DNA of 64,000 nucleotides from Clostridioides sp. (GTDB lineage Bacteria; Bacillota; Clostridia; Peptostreptococcales; Peptostreptococcaceae): NCBI GenBank assembly GCA_031261505.1, contig JAISJN010000012.1, positions 1 to 64,000 of the forward strand, read 5' to 3'. Shown piece by piece: positions 18,312 to 27,995 of this stretch (position 1 is its first letter; each line of letters starts with the position of its first letter). The notes under the pieces were generated by a model. It saw only the letters and a program-made list of their open reading frames with translations, ran no database searches and was not told where the DNA came from. The position numbers and the translations under genes were made by a program.

Positions 18312-20456
18312 TTATTCATTTGCAAACTGGCTGTTGTACAAATCCTCGTACTGTCCACCCTTTCGCATTAATTCCTCGTGTGTTCCCTGCTCAACTATAG
18401 TTCCGTCGCTCATCACTAAAATCAAATCAGCATTTTTTATAGTTGAGAGTCTATGTGCTATCACGAAGCTGGTTCTATCCTGCATTATATTCTTCATAGC
18501 CTCTTGTAACAATAACTCCAGCCTTGTATCTACAGAGCTAGTCGCCTCATCTAATATCAAAATCCTAGGATTTGACAAAAATGCGCGGGCTATCGTTAAA
18601 AGCTGTTTTTCGCCTGTCGAAATATTTGTACCCTCTTCATTTATAAACATTCCGTATCCACCTGGAAGTGTCTTGATGAAATGGTCTATATTCGCCATCT
18701 TTGCAGCCTCAACCACCTCATGCTTGCTAGCTCCTTCTCTTCCGTAGCCTATGTTGTCGCAGATAGAGCCATTGAACAACCAAGTATCCTGAAGTACCAT
18801 TCCAAAAATAGACCTCAACTCTTCCCTGTTCATATCCCTTATGTCGATTCCATCTATCTTAATTGAGCCGCCGTCTACATCGTAAAACCTCATGAGCAGG
18901 TTGATCAAGGTCGTCTTACCCGCCCCGGTTGGACCGACAATTGCTACCATCTGACCTGCCTTTACCTCTGCATTCAGATTTTCTATTATCTTTCCTCCAT
19001 GATCGCCTTCGTGGTCCTCATTTTCATCTTCAAATGAAGCATATGTGGAATTTGCTATTGATGCAGCCTTGCTGTCTAAATCTATGATATAGTTGTCTAC
19101 ACAGCGCTCACTGCAATTATAGCAATCTTTCTTACTACCCTTGCACTCTTGCTTTCTATCCTTGCAATTTTTATTATCGTCACTGAAGTTTTTATTGCTA
19201 TCACTACAGTTTTCGCAGTAGATTTTATTTTCATCAACTTCCTTAAGCTCTTCTTTAGCTGCATTTCCGCTAGATTCCTCAATTTTATTGTACCCGAACT
19301 CTACATTTTCAAAGCTGACATCGCCTCTTATCCCAGCAATATCAATTGATTCACATATATTCTCGCTCATCTCTTCTTCATCTAAAAACTCAGTGACCCT
19401 CTTTAGCGCAGAGTAAGCCGATTGAATTACATTCGACAACTGCGTAACCTGTGACAATGGTTGATTTACCTGCCAGATATACCTGATAAACGCCTGTAAA
19501 TTACCTATTGTAAGCCTACCCGAAACGACGTTTAGAGCACCTGAAAAAGCAACGGCTATAATGGCGAAATACGTAAGTATCGAAATAAGCGGGTTCATAA
19601 GGCTCGATATGAATTGTGCCTTAAATCCAAATCTATATAATTTATCATTTGCCTCTTCAAATTCCTCAATAGCTAAATCTTCTTTTCCATATAGTTTTAT
19701 CTCATTAAATCCAGAGTACATTTCCTCTACTGTTCCGTTTAACATACCTAATGCATCCTGGCTCTTATTGAACTCGCTCTGTGATTTTTTAACTACTATC
19801 TTTGATACGACGTAGCTACATGGAATGATTGCAACTGCGAACCACGCCATCTGCACATTTATATAGAACATAAAACCAATCGCAAATGAGAATATTAAGA
19901 TTCCGTTTACAATTTGTATTGTACTCTGTTGAAGTGCGGTAGATATATTGTCTATATCGTTTGAAACCTTGCTAAGCGTGTCTCCAAGGTTGTTTTTATC
20001 AAAATAGCTTATAGGCAGCCTTCGTATTTTTTTATCTACAGCTGTACGTAGGTCCTTGATTGTATTTTGGATTGCACTCGTCAACATCCAACCAGCCAAA
20101 TAGTTAAATCCTGATTTTCCAAGGTAGATACACACCAAGATTTTCATGACACCTATGATGTATGAAAAATCTACAGATGCTCCTGGAACCTTGTTTTTTA
20201 TATCTATTACATCCCTTAATAACCTAGTAGTTATAAGTCCTTCAATACTTGGGTCTATGGCATTTAGCACTGCGTACACAACTATACTGAGTATTGCAAT
20301 GATATATGTTGCGCGGTACGGCTTTAGAAAATGTGCAAACTTCTTAATCGGCGACTTTGATTTGTCATTTCTCTGATTTATATTGTTTTTTATATTTCGA
20401 TCATTTTGCGTACACGTCTTCTCCTTCGTATATCCCTTCTCTTTTTTATTCGACAT
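18312..20456 (-). CDS. Heterodimeric ABC exporter, subunit with the complete catalytic site and a Cys-rich insert
   Basis: This fused membrane/ATPase half-transporter (714 residues) has six membrane helices to about residue 330, Walker A GPTGAGKTTL, Walker B LILDEATSSVD with the catalytic glutamate, and an intact H-loop (IAHRLSTI). Its signature is a divergent ISTGEKQ. A roughly 85-residue insert between the first strands of the ATPase domain (FGYNKIE) and IIENLNAEV carries seven cysteines with CENC and CYNCSERC patterns. ATG 20456 follows GGAGG by nine bases; the ORF track starts two codons earlier at a TTG. It overlaps the partner gene. The family exports drugs, lipids or peptides; the substrate is unknown. 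Confidence 0.88.
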   Translation of the reverse strand: MSNKKEKGYTKEKTCTQNDRNIKNNINQRNDKSKSPIKKFAHFLKPYRATYIIAILSIVVYAVLNAIDPSIEGLITTRLLRDVIDIKNKVPGASVDFSYIIGVMKILVCIYLGKSGFNYLAGWMLTSAIQNTIKDLRTAVDKKIRRLPISYFDKNNLGDTLSKVSNDIDNISTALQQSTIQIVNGILIFSFAIGFMFYINVQMAWFAVAIIPCSYVVSKIVVKKSQSEFNKSQDALGMLNGTVEEMYSGFNEIKLYGKEDLAIEEFEEANDKLYRFGFKAQFISSLMNPLISILTYFAIIAVAFSGALNVVSGRLTIGNLQAFIRYIWQVNQPLSQVTQLSNVIQSAYSALKRVTEFLDEEEMSENICESIDIAGIRGDVSFENVEFGYNKIEESSGNAAKEELKEVDENKIYCENCSDSNKNFSDDNKNCKDRKQECKGSKKDCYNCSERCVDNYIIDLDSKAASIANSTYASFEDENEDHEGDHGGKIIENLNAEVKAGQMVAIVGPTGAGKTTLINLLMRFYDVDGGSIKIDGIDIRDMNREELRSIFGMVLQDTWLFNGSICDNIGYGREGASKHEVVEAAKMANIDHFIKTLPGGYGMFINEEGTNISTGEKQLLTIARAFLSNPRILILDEATSSVDTRLELLLQEAMKNIMQDRTSFVIAHRLSTIKNADLILVMSDGTIVEQGTHEELMRKGGQYEDLYNSQFANE

Positions 20457-22182
20457 CGCCAACCACCTCCTTGCCTAGTTGCGACACCGCTATTTCACGG
20501 TAGATCTTAGATGTGCGCAGAAGTTCCTCGTGAGTTCCAATAGAAACCGCTCTTCCCTCATCCAAAACTATAATCTTCCCAGCGTCCATTATAGAACTTA
20601 TCCTCTGTGCAACGATTAGTACAACTGAATCTTTGGTCTCTTCCTTCAACCTAGCTCTCAATTTTGCGTCTGTCTTTAGGTCGAGCGCCGAAAAACTATC
20701 GTCAAATACGTATATTTCAGCCTTTCTAACCAAGGCTCTCGCGATTGACAGCCTCTGTTTTTGTCCACCAGAAACATTTGCCCCACCTTCGCTCAACTCG
20801 TCGTCAAACTGTTTTGATTTTTTCTTTATAAATTCATAAGCCTGTGCCACCTTAGCAAAATGCTTGATTTCTTCCTCCGTTGCATCATCTCTACCGAATT
20901 GTAGGTTCATCCTTATACTTCCAGAGAACAACCTAGCCTTCTGTGGTGTAAATCCAATCTTAGCCCTAAGCGTCGGTAGGTCGTAATCCCTCACATCCAC
21001 ACCATCTACCCTTATGCTTCCCGAAGTTACATCGTAAAACCTAGGAATTAAATTGATCAGCGAGCTCTTTCCACTCCCAGTACTTCCTATAAATGCCACT
21101 GTCTCTCCAGCATTTGCAGTGAAACTTATATCTTCTAGTACCGCATTTTCTCCATCTGGATACGCAAATGTCACGTGGTCGAATTCTACTAATCCATTTA
21201 TATCTGTTTCTTTAACTCCGTTTTCAGGATTTTCTATTATAGGCGTTTCTTTTAAGACCTCTTCAATCCTCTGTGCAGAAACTGCTGCCTTTGGATACAT
21301 TACAAACACCATTGAAAACAACATAATAGAAAACATAGCGTGGAATAAGTACTCTAGAAATGCAACCAACTGACCAACCTGTAATGTTCCCATATTTATT
21401 TTATTGCTCGATATCCAAAATACAGCTAACACAGCTGCATTCAATACAAGTATAAACGCTGGATTAGTAGCCGACATCACCTTGAATAGAATCTGTGACA
21501 TCCTAGAGTAGTAGCTATTTGCCTCGTCAAATCTTTTTGACTCAAACTCGTCTTTTCTAAACGCCCTAATTACCCTAATTCCAGTCAAATTCTCCCTTAG
21601 TATTCTATTTATCTTATCCAAACTCTTCTGTTGCTTATCAGAAATACTGCCCGAGAACTTTGCAATTATATACACTCCCATGATTATAAAGGGAAGTGTC
21701 GCAATTATAACGAGCGACAAATCTGAACTCATCAAAAATGTCATTGTAATACTGACCAAAAACATAACTGGAGTGAGAAGAGCCGTCCTTAGTATCGTGT
21801 TTACGAAAATCTGGAGTTGTTGAACGTCGTTCGTCGTCCTGACGATCATGGATGATACACCAAATTTATTGTATTCAGTATGTGAAAATTTCTGTGACTT
21901 CTTAAATATTTCATTTCTAATATCTTTTGCAACACCCATCGATACCTTTGATGAGCAGTAACCTATGAGTATACTCCCACATCCACCTACCACTGCTACG
22001 ATAATCATCACCATTATCATCATCTTTATATACGGTATATTTTTAGTAGCTATCCCCTTGTCTATTATACTAGACATAATTGTCGGTATCCCTAACTCCA
22101 CTAAAGCAAAACTGAGCGATCCGATGATGTTTGCGAATATCAATGTCTTGTAGTTTTTCAAATGCTTTAAAATCAACGGCAT
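20446..22182 (-). CDS. Heterodimeric ABC exporter, subunit with degenerate catalytic residues
   Basis: The 578-residue half-transporter has six membrane helices, Walker A GSTGSGKSSL and a canonical signature VSGGQKQRLSIARAL. The Walker B is YVFDDSFSALD, with Asp in place of the catalytic Glu, and the H-loop histidine is Gln (VAQRISSI). Together with the downstream partner this gives one competent and one degenerate ATP site, as in LmrCD, BmrCD and TM287/288. GGGAGCGGAGATC precedes the ATG. Confidence 0.9.
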   Translation of the reverse strand: MPLILKHLKNYKTLIFANIIGSLSFALVELGIPTIMSSIIDKGIATKNIPYIKMMIMVMIIVAVVGGCGSILIGYCSSKVSMGVAKDIRNEIFKKSQKFSHTEYNKFGVSSMIVRTTNDVQQLQIFVNTILRTALLTPVMFLVSITMTFLMSSDLSLVIIATLPFIIMGVYIIAKFSGSISDKQQKSLDKINRILRENLTGIRVIRAFRKDEFESKRFDEANSYYSRMSQILFKVMSATNPAFILVLNAAVLAVFWISSNKINMGTLQVGQLVAFLEYLFHAMFSIMLFSMVFVMYPKAAVSAQRIEEVLKETPIIENPENGVKETDINGLVEFDHVTFAYPDGENAVLEDISFTANAGETVAFIGSTGSGKSSLINLIPRFYDVTSGSIRVDGVDVRDYDLPTLRAKIGFTPQKARLFSGSIRMNLQFGRDDATEEEIKHFAKVAQAYEFIKKKSKQFDDELSEGGANVSGGQKQRLSIARALVRKAEIYVFDDSFSALDLKTDAKLRARLKEETKDSVVLIVAQRISSIMDAGKIIVLDEGRAVSIGTHEELLRTSKIYREIAVSQLGKEVVGDVE

Positions 22183-22254
22183 GATCTCCGCTCCCTTCTG
22201 ATTACAACTATTTGTGATTGTTGTACTTAATTTTAGTTATCTTTATACTTAATT

Positions 22255-23439
22255 TTAAATCGTGAAATCTCTATCCACGTGTATTACGCATCCGTAGTCA
22301 GGATGTGAGTTCTTGATAACAGAGGTCACATCTTCAGCTATAGCATCCTCCGTCAAACCTAGGTCTGCAATCTCATCTGAATGAACTACCACGTCGAATA
22401 TCAAATTCTTCTTATCACCCTTACCGACGATTCTAAAATCGTGGATAGAGTGTATATAACATTTTTCAATTAATATTTTTTGTACCTCTTCTTTTGTCTC
22501 CATTCCCTCTTTATCATCTATATTTATCGGGTCCATATGTATGACTAAGTGAATCTTAAACTTCTCTGATATTCTTCTCTCAGCCTCGTCAACCACCTCG
22601 TGCATATCCATAACATCTATGTTTGATGGAATTTCAACGTGTATAGATGCAATTATCTTCCCGACACCGTAGTTGTGTATAATCAAGTCGTGTACACCGA
22701 TTATTATATTGTAAGAGAGCAGCCCACTTATAATTCCATTTACTAGATCCTCGTCTGGAGCCTCACCTAGAAGCGGACTTATCGTATCCCTAACCAAACT
22801 AAATCCCGCATATAAGATCAAGATAGAAACTATCACCCCAACTATACCGTCTATTGGTATATTAGTAAATCTTGACAGTAAAAAAGACAATACAACTGTA
22901 CTAGATGTAAGCACGTCTCCCATAGCATCTAGAGCTGCTGCCTTAAGTGCATTTGAATCTATTCTATTTCCGATTAACTTATTAAACTTGCTCAACCAAA
23001 CCTTCACTAATATAGAAACGAGCAGGATTGAGAATGAAATTAAATCAAATTTCACATCTACTGGATTTAGCAATCTTTCAACTGATGATTTTAGAAATTC
23101 AATACCAACAAGCATAACCATAAAGGCTACAATCAAGGCTGAAATATATTCAATTCTACCGTGACCAAACGGATGTTCCTTATCTGGTGGAGCCGACGAC
23201 ATCTTCAACCCTACTATCGTAACCGCTGACGACGCCATATCTGAAAAGTTGTTGAACGCATCTGCCATAATTGAAATACTAGATGTAAGTATACCGATTG
23301 TCAGCTTAAAGGCAAACAGTATTAAATTTGCCACTATGCCTACCCCGCCAGCTAGATAACCGTATAGATTCCTGATTTTGCAATCCTCAGTATCCTGTGG
23401 CTCTTTTATAAATACCCTAATTAATAACTCTGAAAGCAT
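22255..23439 (-). CDS. Cation diffusion facilitator family metal transporter
   Basis: The 394-residue protein has six membrane helices with the metal-binding DAFNNFSDMASS and ALDAMGDVLTSS pairs (Asp-rather-than-His variants of the HxxxD sites), the PFGHGRIEYIS signature, and a long C-terminal cytoplasmic domain with several conserved histidines (HDLIIHNYGVGK, VIHMDP, HDFRIV). CDF proteins export divalent metals by proton antiport. The Asp-Asp sites favour manganese or iron over zinc, which is inference. A start RBS AGAAGGGAAC is visible. Confidence 0.88.
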   Translation of the reverse strand: MLSELLIRVFIKEPQDTEDCKIRNLYGYLAGGVGIVANLILFAFKLTIGILTSSISIMADAFNNFSDMASSAVTIVGLKMSSAPPDKEHPFGHGRIEYISALIVAFMVMLVGIEFLKSSVERLLNPVDVKFDLISFSILLVSILVKVWLSKFNKLIGNRIDSNALKAAALDAMGDVLTSSTVVLSFLLSRFTNIPIDGIVGVIVSILILYAGFSLVRDTISPLLGEAPDEDLVNGIISGLLSYNIIIGVHDLIIHNYGVGKIIASIHVEIPSNIDVMDMHEVVDEAERRISEKFKIHLVIHMDPINIDDKEGMETKEEVQKILIEKCYIHSIHDFRIVGKGDKKNLIFDVVVHSDEIADLGLTEDAIAEDVTSVIKNSHPDYGCVIHVDRDFTI

Positions 23440-23540
23440 AACGAGTTCCCTTCTTTATTTGTTTTTTTCTACATATTACAATTTATTTATAATTTATTAA
23501 ATGAATTGACTAAAATATTATCTTCTTTAATTCCATGTCC

Positions 23541-23645
23541 CATTAAATGGTGATTCAACGTTTTCAGTTTGGGATTTCAACCCTCACTGAAATGAGATTT
23601 ATGCCAGCCACATATATAACTCTAGGACATTTATCTTAAGATATA
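23541..23645 (+). repeat. Dispersed two-hairpin repeat, intergenic copy
   Basis: It starts TTAAATGGTGATTCAACG. Hairpin 1 is TTTCAGTTTGGG with CCCTCACTGAAA around ATTTCAA. Hairpin 2 starts GAGATTTATGCC and has a decayed right arm ending TTATCTTAAG. The gap 23440-23865 holds this and one further copy and no gene. Confidence 0.72.
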
Positions 23646-23789
23646 AAATTACCAATATTATAGCATAATGTCAAAGAAAAATATAGACGTAACCGAATTT
23701 ATCTCTCCTCACTGCGCTTTTGTGAATTTCCAATTACGCTGTTGTAGGGATCATAGCCATATTCATATTAAATTGCAATTCGAGAATTT

Positions 23790-23866
23790 AAGTGAATGAT
23801 TTCAACCTTAACTGAAATAAGATTTATGCCATACCTGTAGAGGTGGTGGCATAAATCTCAAATTAT
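23790..23866 (+). repeat. Dispersed two-hairpin repeat, copy at the 3' end of azlD
   Basis: Hairpin 2 is nearly perfect: AAGATTTATGCC pairs with GGCATAAATCTC around ATACCTGTAGAGGTGGT. The right end TCTCAAATTATTAAATCA reaches the azlD stop codon, so on the minus strand the hairpin directly follows azlD and may act as its terminator. Confidence 0.7.
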
Positions 23867-24186
23867 TAAATCATTCCAAGTAAATAAATTGACACTACTC
23901 CAACAGCTATCGAAATCCCCATCGACTTAAACTTACAAGAAACTAGAACAACGATAGCTGCAGCATATATCTTAATATTACCCGCTGCTAAATTTAAAGT
24001 ATCTCCACTAAAAAATATATCCTTTGCTATCAGCGAACTGAAAATAGCTATCGGTACATATTTTAAAAATATATTCACATTTTCTGAAGCTCCGGATTTT
24101 GAAAAAATCATCAATGGTATTGCTCTTGGAAAATACGTCACTACCCACATTCCAATAATAAACAAATATATGTATTTATCACTCAT
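23866..24186 (-). CDS. azlD: AzlD-type branched-chain amino acid exporter subunit
   Basis: The 106-residue membrane protein has four hydrophobic segments and the AzlD features WVVTYFPRAIPLM and KYVPIAIFSSLIAKDI. AzlCD exports branched-chain amino acids or analogues. The ORF track start is nine codons early; the ATG at 24186 begins MSDKYIY and overlaps the azlC end by eight bases. Because the partner azlC has lost its N-terminus, the transporter is probably inactive unless another azlC exists. Confidence 0.82.
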   Translation of the reverse strand: MSDKYIYLFIIGMWVVTYFPRAIPLMIFSKSGASENVNIFLKYVPIAIFSSLIAKDIFFSGDTLNLAAGNIKIYAAAIVVLVSCKFKSMGISIAVGVVSIYLLGMI

Positions 24187-24658
24187 TTGTAATTTTCCCC
24201 TTCCTCTTATCAATGTAAAAGCCTAATGCCGCTCCAATTATAGATGCTATGACAACATATAAGCTGTTCTTTAAAATCGAGTATGTAATTATGGATACTA
24301 GTACTGTGCTCACAGCAACTGCGATATGTACTCTATCCTTCACCTGCATCATCAAAAGAGCTATGGACATTGATGTTAAAACAAATCCAGCTATTGTATC
24401 ATTTATTTTTATTACTTCTCCAAGGTATCCACCCAATCCATTGCTTACTACACAAATAATATTTGCCATAAGATTTAAAATCATAGCGTTTTGATCTGAC
24501 CACTCATTGTTTTCAAAATTATTATAGTTTACAGCAAAGGTCTCATCTGTTATGTACTGAGAGAAGAACAATAAAAATTTCGGATTCTTATTTTTTATGT
24601 ACATTGATAGATTTGAACTCATTAGAAAATGTCTAAAATTAACAATAAATCCCTTCAT
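24179..24658 (-). pseudogene. azlC: azlC, 5'-truncated branched-chain amino acid exporter subunit
   Basis: The 159 residues match the C-terminal two thirds of AzlC, entering at IVNFRHFLMSSNLSMYI and FSQYITDETFAV. AzlC proteins are usually about 230 residues, and roughly 75 N-terminal residues with the first helices are missing. The upstream DNA does not encode them in any frame I could read. The ATG lacks a convincing ribosome site. About 10 bases upstream lies TTAAATGGTTATTCAA, the left edge of the dispersed repeat, which marks the break point. Confidence 0.75.
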
Positions 24659-24831
24659 TTTCAGTAGTAAGTTAAATGGTTATTCAACTCTACCACGAGT
24701 AATTACTATCACAAACAATCAGTATTTAATTAATATATCCGATAAAACGATCGTATCATAAATTTCCATTCTAAAACCTGGACTTGCATAAAATGTACTA
24801 TTTTTTAACGTGAGTTGCAGACTTTTTTTAA

Positions 24832-24925
24832 CAGTGATTAAACGATTTCAATTTATTATTTCTGCCCCAACTAAAATGAGAATTATCCCCCACACCAAAG
24901 ATGTGAGGAATAATTCTCAAGTTAA
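24832..24925 (+). repeat. Dispersed two-hairpin repeat between azlC and the ABC importer
   Basis: Hairpin 2 is long: TGAGAATTATCCCCCACA pairs with TGTGAGGAATAATTCTCA in 16 of 18 positions. The copy ends TTCTCAAGTTAAA. Its hairpin 1 region is poorly preserved. The gap 24659-25125 has no other recognisable content apart from the partial left end at 24668. Confidence 0.7.
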
Positions 24926-25125
24926 ATTTTAATTTCCAATAAGTTGTATAGGTTCTCTCCTGCTTTTTCATCGAAATAATCTTTTTAATAAAGGAAGGCC
25001 TTCCATTTCACTATAGTTAACTCATTGAATCCATGTCTTATTACAACGTCAACAAGTCGTTTTTCGATTATGGACATCCCCATTGTACGAGAGTATGTCT
25101 TTTACTGGAAATGAATGTGTCTTAT

Positions 25126-26112
25126 CTATTTTTGGTTGTAAATCAATGATTTTACATCCACTTTATTTTCCTGCATCTTATTCTTTATCAAGAAATCTTG
25201 TGTTTCTTCAAGTGATTTTATATCCTTATCTGTGATATCTATACTGAAATCATACCATTTATACATTTCTTTAGCTTCTTCTGTAGTTATACCAACTTCT
25301 TTAGCTACCTTTTCCATAGCTTCGTCGAAGTTACCGTCTACGTATTTTAAAGTTTCTTTTTCAACCTTCACAAATCTTTCTACTACGTCTGGGTATTTTT
25401 CTGCAAATTGAGTACTTACTGCTGTTACTATTATACCGTCTACTAAACCTTCACCTGTTGCTACTACCTTGCTTCCAGAGTTTGTTGCTTTTAGGGCAAC
25501 TGGTCCTGCAAGTAGAGCTGCGTCTACGCTACCATCAGCTAGTGCAGAAGCTGATTCAGGTATTCCGAGATTTAGAAATTCTACATCCTCAATTGACTTT
25601 CCTTCTTTGTTTAAGGCTGCAACTAAGACTTGATGAAGTATTGTTCCCTTAGGCCCTGCCACTTTTTTGCCTACCAGATCCTTTGCTGATTTTATTGAAT
25701 CATCGTTAGTGAGTATCATAAATCCTTTTGGAGATCTGCTGTATGTATTTAATATTTTCATGTCCACGCCGTTTGATGCAGCTATCAATGCCGAAGTTCC
25801 ACCTAATGCATGTACAAAATCTATTTCACCTGCTGCTAAAGCTTGAGTCTGTTCTGGACCAGTAGTTAATTCGTGGAAATTGACCTTTATCTTTTCCTTT
25901 GAAAATTCTTTACCAAATAAATCGTCGTTTTTCTGAAGTATCGACGGTACGTTTAACGGTGATTTTACGTATGTTACGTTGATTTCTTTTGGATAATTAG
26001 CCGCCTTTGATTCTTCTTTTTCATTCTTGTCGCCACTTGTTTTTGAGCAGCCTATCATGCTAACGGTTAATGCTAGTATCATTGCTGTCGATAGTACTCT
26101 TTTCATTCTCAT
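25126..26112 (-). CDS. ABC importer substrate-binding lipoprotein (NitT/TauT family)
   Basis: The 328-residue protein starts with a lipoprotein signal (lipobox SMIGC) and has the periplasmic-binding fold of the SsuA/NrtA/THI5 type: NVTYVKSPLNVPSIL, QALAAGEIDFVHALGG, SAKDLVGKKVAGPKG, ADGSVDAALLAGP. These bind sulfonates, taurine, nitrate or thiamine precursors; the substrate here cannot be told. The ORF track start is early, and MRMKRVL at 26112 follows GGAGGTAACACAAGAG. It is last in a permease-ATPase-binding protein operon. Confidence 0.87.
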   Translation of the reverse strand: MRMKRVLSTAMILALTVSMIGCSKTSGDKNEKEESKAANYPKEINVTYVKSPLNVPSILQKNDDLFGKEFSKEKIKVNFHELTTGPEQTQALAAGEIDFVHALGGTSALIAASNGVDMKILNTYSRSPKGFMILTNDDSIKSAKDLVGKKVAGPKGTILHQVLVAALNKEGKSIEDVEFLNLGIPESASALADGSVDAALLAGPVALKATNSGSKVVATGEGLVDGIIVTAVSTQFAEKYPDVVERFVKVEKETLKYVDGNFDEAMEKVAKEVGITTEEAKEMYKWYDFSIDITDKDIKSLEETQDFLIKNKMQENKVDVKSLIYNQK

Positions 26113-26207
26113 CTCTTGTGTTACCTCCATTTTTAATATTTATATTTAATTCCTTGTTCACATTTTAAATAATGATCTAATGCTTTAATATGGTGAATCG
26201 AAATATA

Positions 26208-26945
26208 TTATTCCATGTAAGTTTGCCTGCTCGACCTCAATATCTCAAGTAGCAACCTCTTCAATTCTAAATAGTATCCCGAACTTAAATCTCGCTCTTG
26301 GCTGTCGTCTACAATTATCTCAACTATTTTTTTACCATTGAACACGATTAGTTTCTTCCCTATTTTAAGTGCCTCGTCTATATCGTGAGTAACAAACACT
26401 ATCCCCTTATTTGTTGTTTTATGAATTCTGACGACCTCATTTTGCATATCTTCCCTTAGAAAATAATCTAGGGATGAAAATGGTTCATCCATTAAAAGTA
26501 TATCTGGTTCAAAAGACAACGCCCTTGCAATACTCACCCTTTGAGCCATTCCACCCGATAATTCATCAGGGTATGAATTTTTAAACTTCTGTAGGTTCAT
26601 GATATCTAGGTACTTGTCGATGTCTACATTTCCCTTCTTATCGTAAAACCCTATGTTCTCACTTACTGTAAGCCAGTACATAAGCCTACTTTCTTGAAAC
26701 ACGAATCCAACCTTTGGCTTTTGGAAATTCCCCTTTTTTTTAAATTCTATTACTCCGCTATCTATCTTCTCAAGACCCGCTATCACCCTCAGAAGAGTCG
26801 TCTTTCCGCAACCGCTCGGCCCAAGCATTACTGTAATTTCGTCACTGTCTATCTCTAAAGACAGATTTTCTAATACCTCTAGCTTTGTATCCTCTACTTC
26901 AAATGATTTATTGATATTTCTAAGTATATATCCAGAATTAATCAT
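26208..26945 (-). CDS. ABC importer ATPase (NitT/TauT family)
   Basis: This is a stand-alone ATPase of about 245 residues with Walker A LGPSGCGKTTLL, signature LSGGMAQRVSIARAL, Walker B LLMDEPFSSLD and H-loop VTHDIDEA. It resembles SsuB/TauB. The start is uncertain: ATG 26966 has no ribosome site, while ATG 26945 lies about 13 bases after GGAAGG. It is encoded between the permease and the binding protein. Confidence 0.88.
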   Translation of the reverse strand: MINSGYILRNINKSFEVEDTKLEVLENLSLEIDSDEITVMLGPSGCGKTTLLRVIAGLEKIDSGVIEFKKKGNFQKPKVGFVFQESRLMYWLTVSENIGFYDKKGNVDIDKYLDIMNLQKFKNSYPDELSGGMAQRVSIARALSFEPDILLMDEPFSSLDYFLREDMQNEVVRIHKTTNKGIVFVTHDIDEALKIGKKLIVFNGKKIVEIIVDDSQERDLSSGYYLELKRLLLEILRSSRQTYME

Positions 26946-26998
26946 ATGTATTGCCAGTCCTTCCATTTATTCATTTCTTCGCTGAATGTGTAAATAAA

Positions 26999-27784
26999 TT
27001 AATCGTATGAATCTCCAGCCTTTCCCTTTGTAAACCTCTTTACTACAATTGTGAAGAGCTGGTCTGTAATTATTCCAAGCACTCCAATAACTATTATTCC
27101 TACTATGACAACATCTGTTCTAGACATTTCCTTGCCATCTGAAATTAGATATCCAAGTCCAGATGAGGCTGCTATAAGTTCTGCCCCTATTATCGCCCTG
27201 AAACTGTACCCGAGGGCGAGTTTTAGACCTGTAGCGATATCTAAGATTGCGCTCGGTATTATTATTTTAAATATAATTTCGATCTTTGACAGCTCAAATA
27301 TACGTCCTACCTCTATCAATTTTGGATCACAGTCCCTTATTCCCTTCAGAGTGTTCGCAAACACTGGGAAAAAAGACGCCAATATTATTACTATTATCTT
27401 AGACTTCTCACCTATACCAAACCAAAGTATAAGCATCGGTATCAACGCCAATGGAGGAGTGTTTCTCAGAAAATCTAGTAGCGGTTTGAAATACTCGTAA
27501 ACCCTCTTTGACAGGCCGAAAAATATTCCCATTGGAATCGCAAGCACTGAACTTATCGTAAATCCTATTACCACCCGCCTCATACTCGTATATATATTCA
27601 CAATCAATGAGCCATCAATAGACATCTTGAGAAAAGCTTTCCATACCTTGGATGGCGATGGTAAAATATAACTTGTCCACACCCCTTTAACTGTAACGAA
27701 CTCCCAGAGTGCTAGGATTATGAGGAATATTAAAGTTCCTTTTAAGATTGTCAATACTCTGTTGTAGTTTGTCTTTTTTCTCAT
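26999..27784 (-). CDS. ABC importer permease (NitT/TauT family)
   Basis: The 261-residue permease has about six membrane helices and the BPD_transp_1 EAA-type loop around GRIFELSKIEIIFKIIIPSAI, followed by ATGLKLALGYSFRAIIGAEL, typical of SsuC/TauC. The ORF track start is eight codons early; MRKKTNY at 27784 follows GGAGTGGAAAGA. It is the first gene of the importer operon. Confidence 0.88.
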   Translation of the reverse strand: MRKKTNYNRVLTILKGTLIFLIILALWEFVTVKGVWTSYILPSPSKVWKAFLKMSIDGSLIVNIYTSMRRVVIGFTISSVLAIPMGIFFGLSKRVYEYFKPLLDFLRNTPPLALIPMLILWFGIGEKSKIIVIILASFFPVFANTLKGIRDCDPKLIEVGRIFELSKIEIIFKIIIPSAILDIATGLKLALGYSFRAIIGAELIAASSGLGYLISDGKEMSRTDVVIVGIIVIGVLGIITDQLFTIVVKRFTKGKAGDSYD

Positions 27785-27995
27785 TCTTTCCACTCCGTTT
27801 TGCTTCATATTTAATAACTCTACTCTATAATAAGTCCTTTACTCTAGTATATACCACTATATTGTGGTTCTAATCGCTATTTACATAAAAGACTCATTAT
27901 TCACTGTATTTCGTAACTCAGTCGTACTCTCCTTTACCTAATTTTAACATAATTAATCTGCTACAAATAGACTATTCAAATTATTTTTTAAATAA

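Noticed and set aside
19097-19349. ORFs on both strands within the cysteine-rich insert of the ABC exporter
   Set aside because: They are other-frame readings of a low-complexity insert; the ABC frame is continuous through it.
23541-24925. CRISPR array made from the repeated hairpin copies
   Set aside because: The copies are about 95 bases, irregularly spaced, degenerate and scattered over 50 kb; there are no cas genes.
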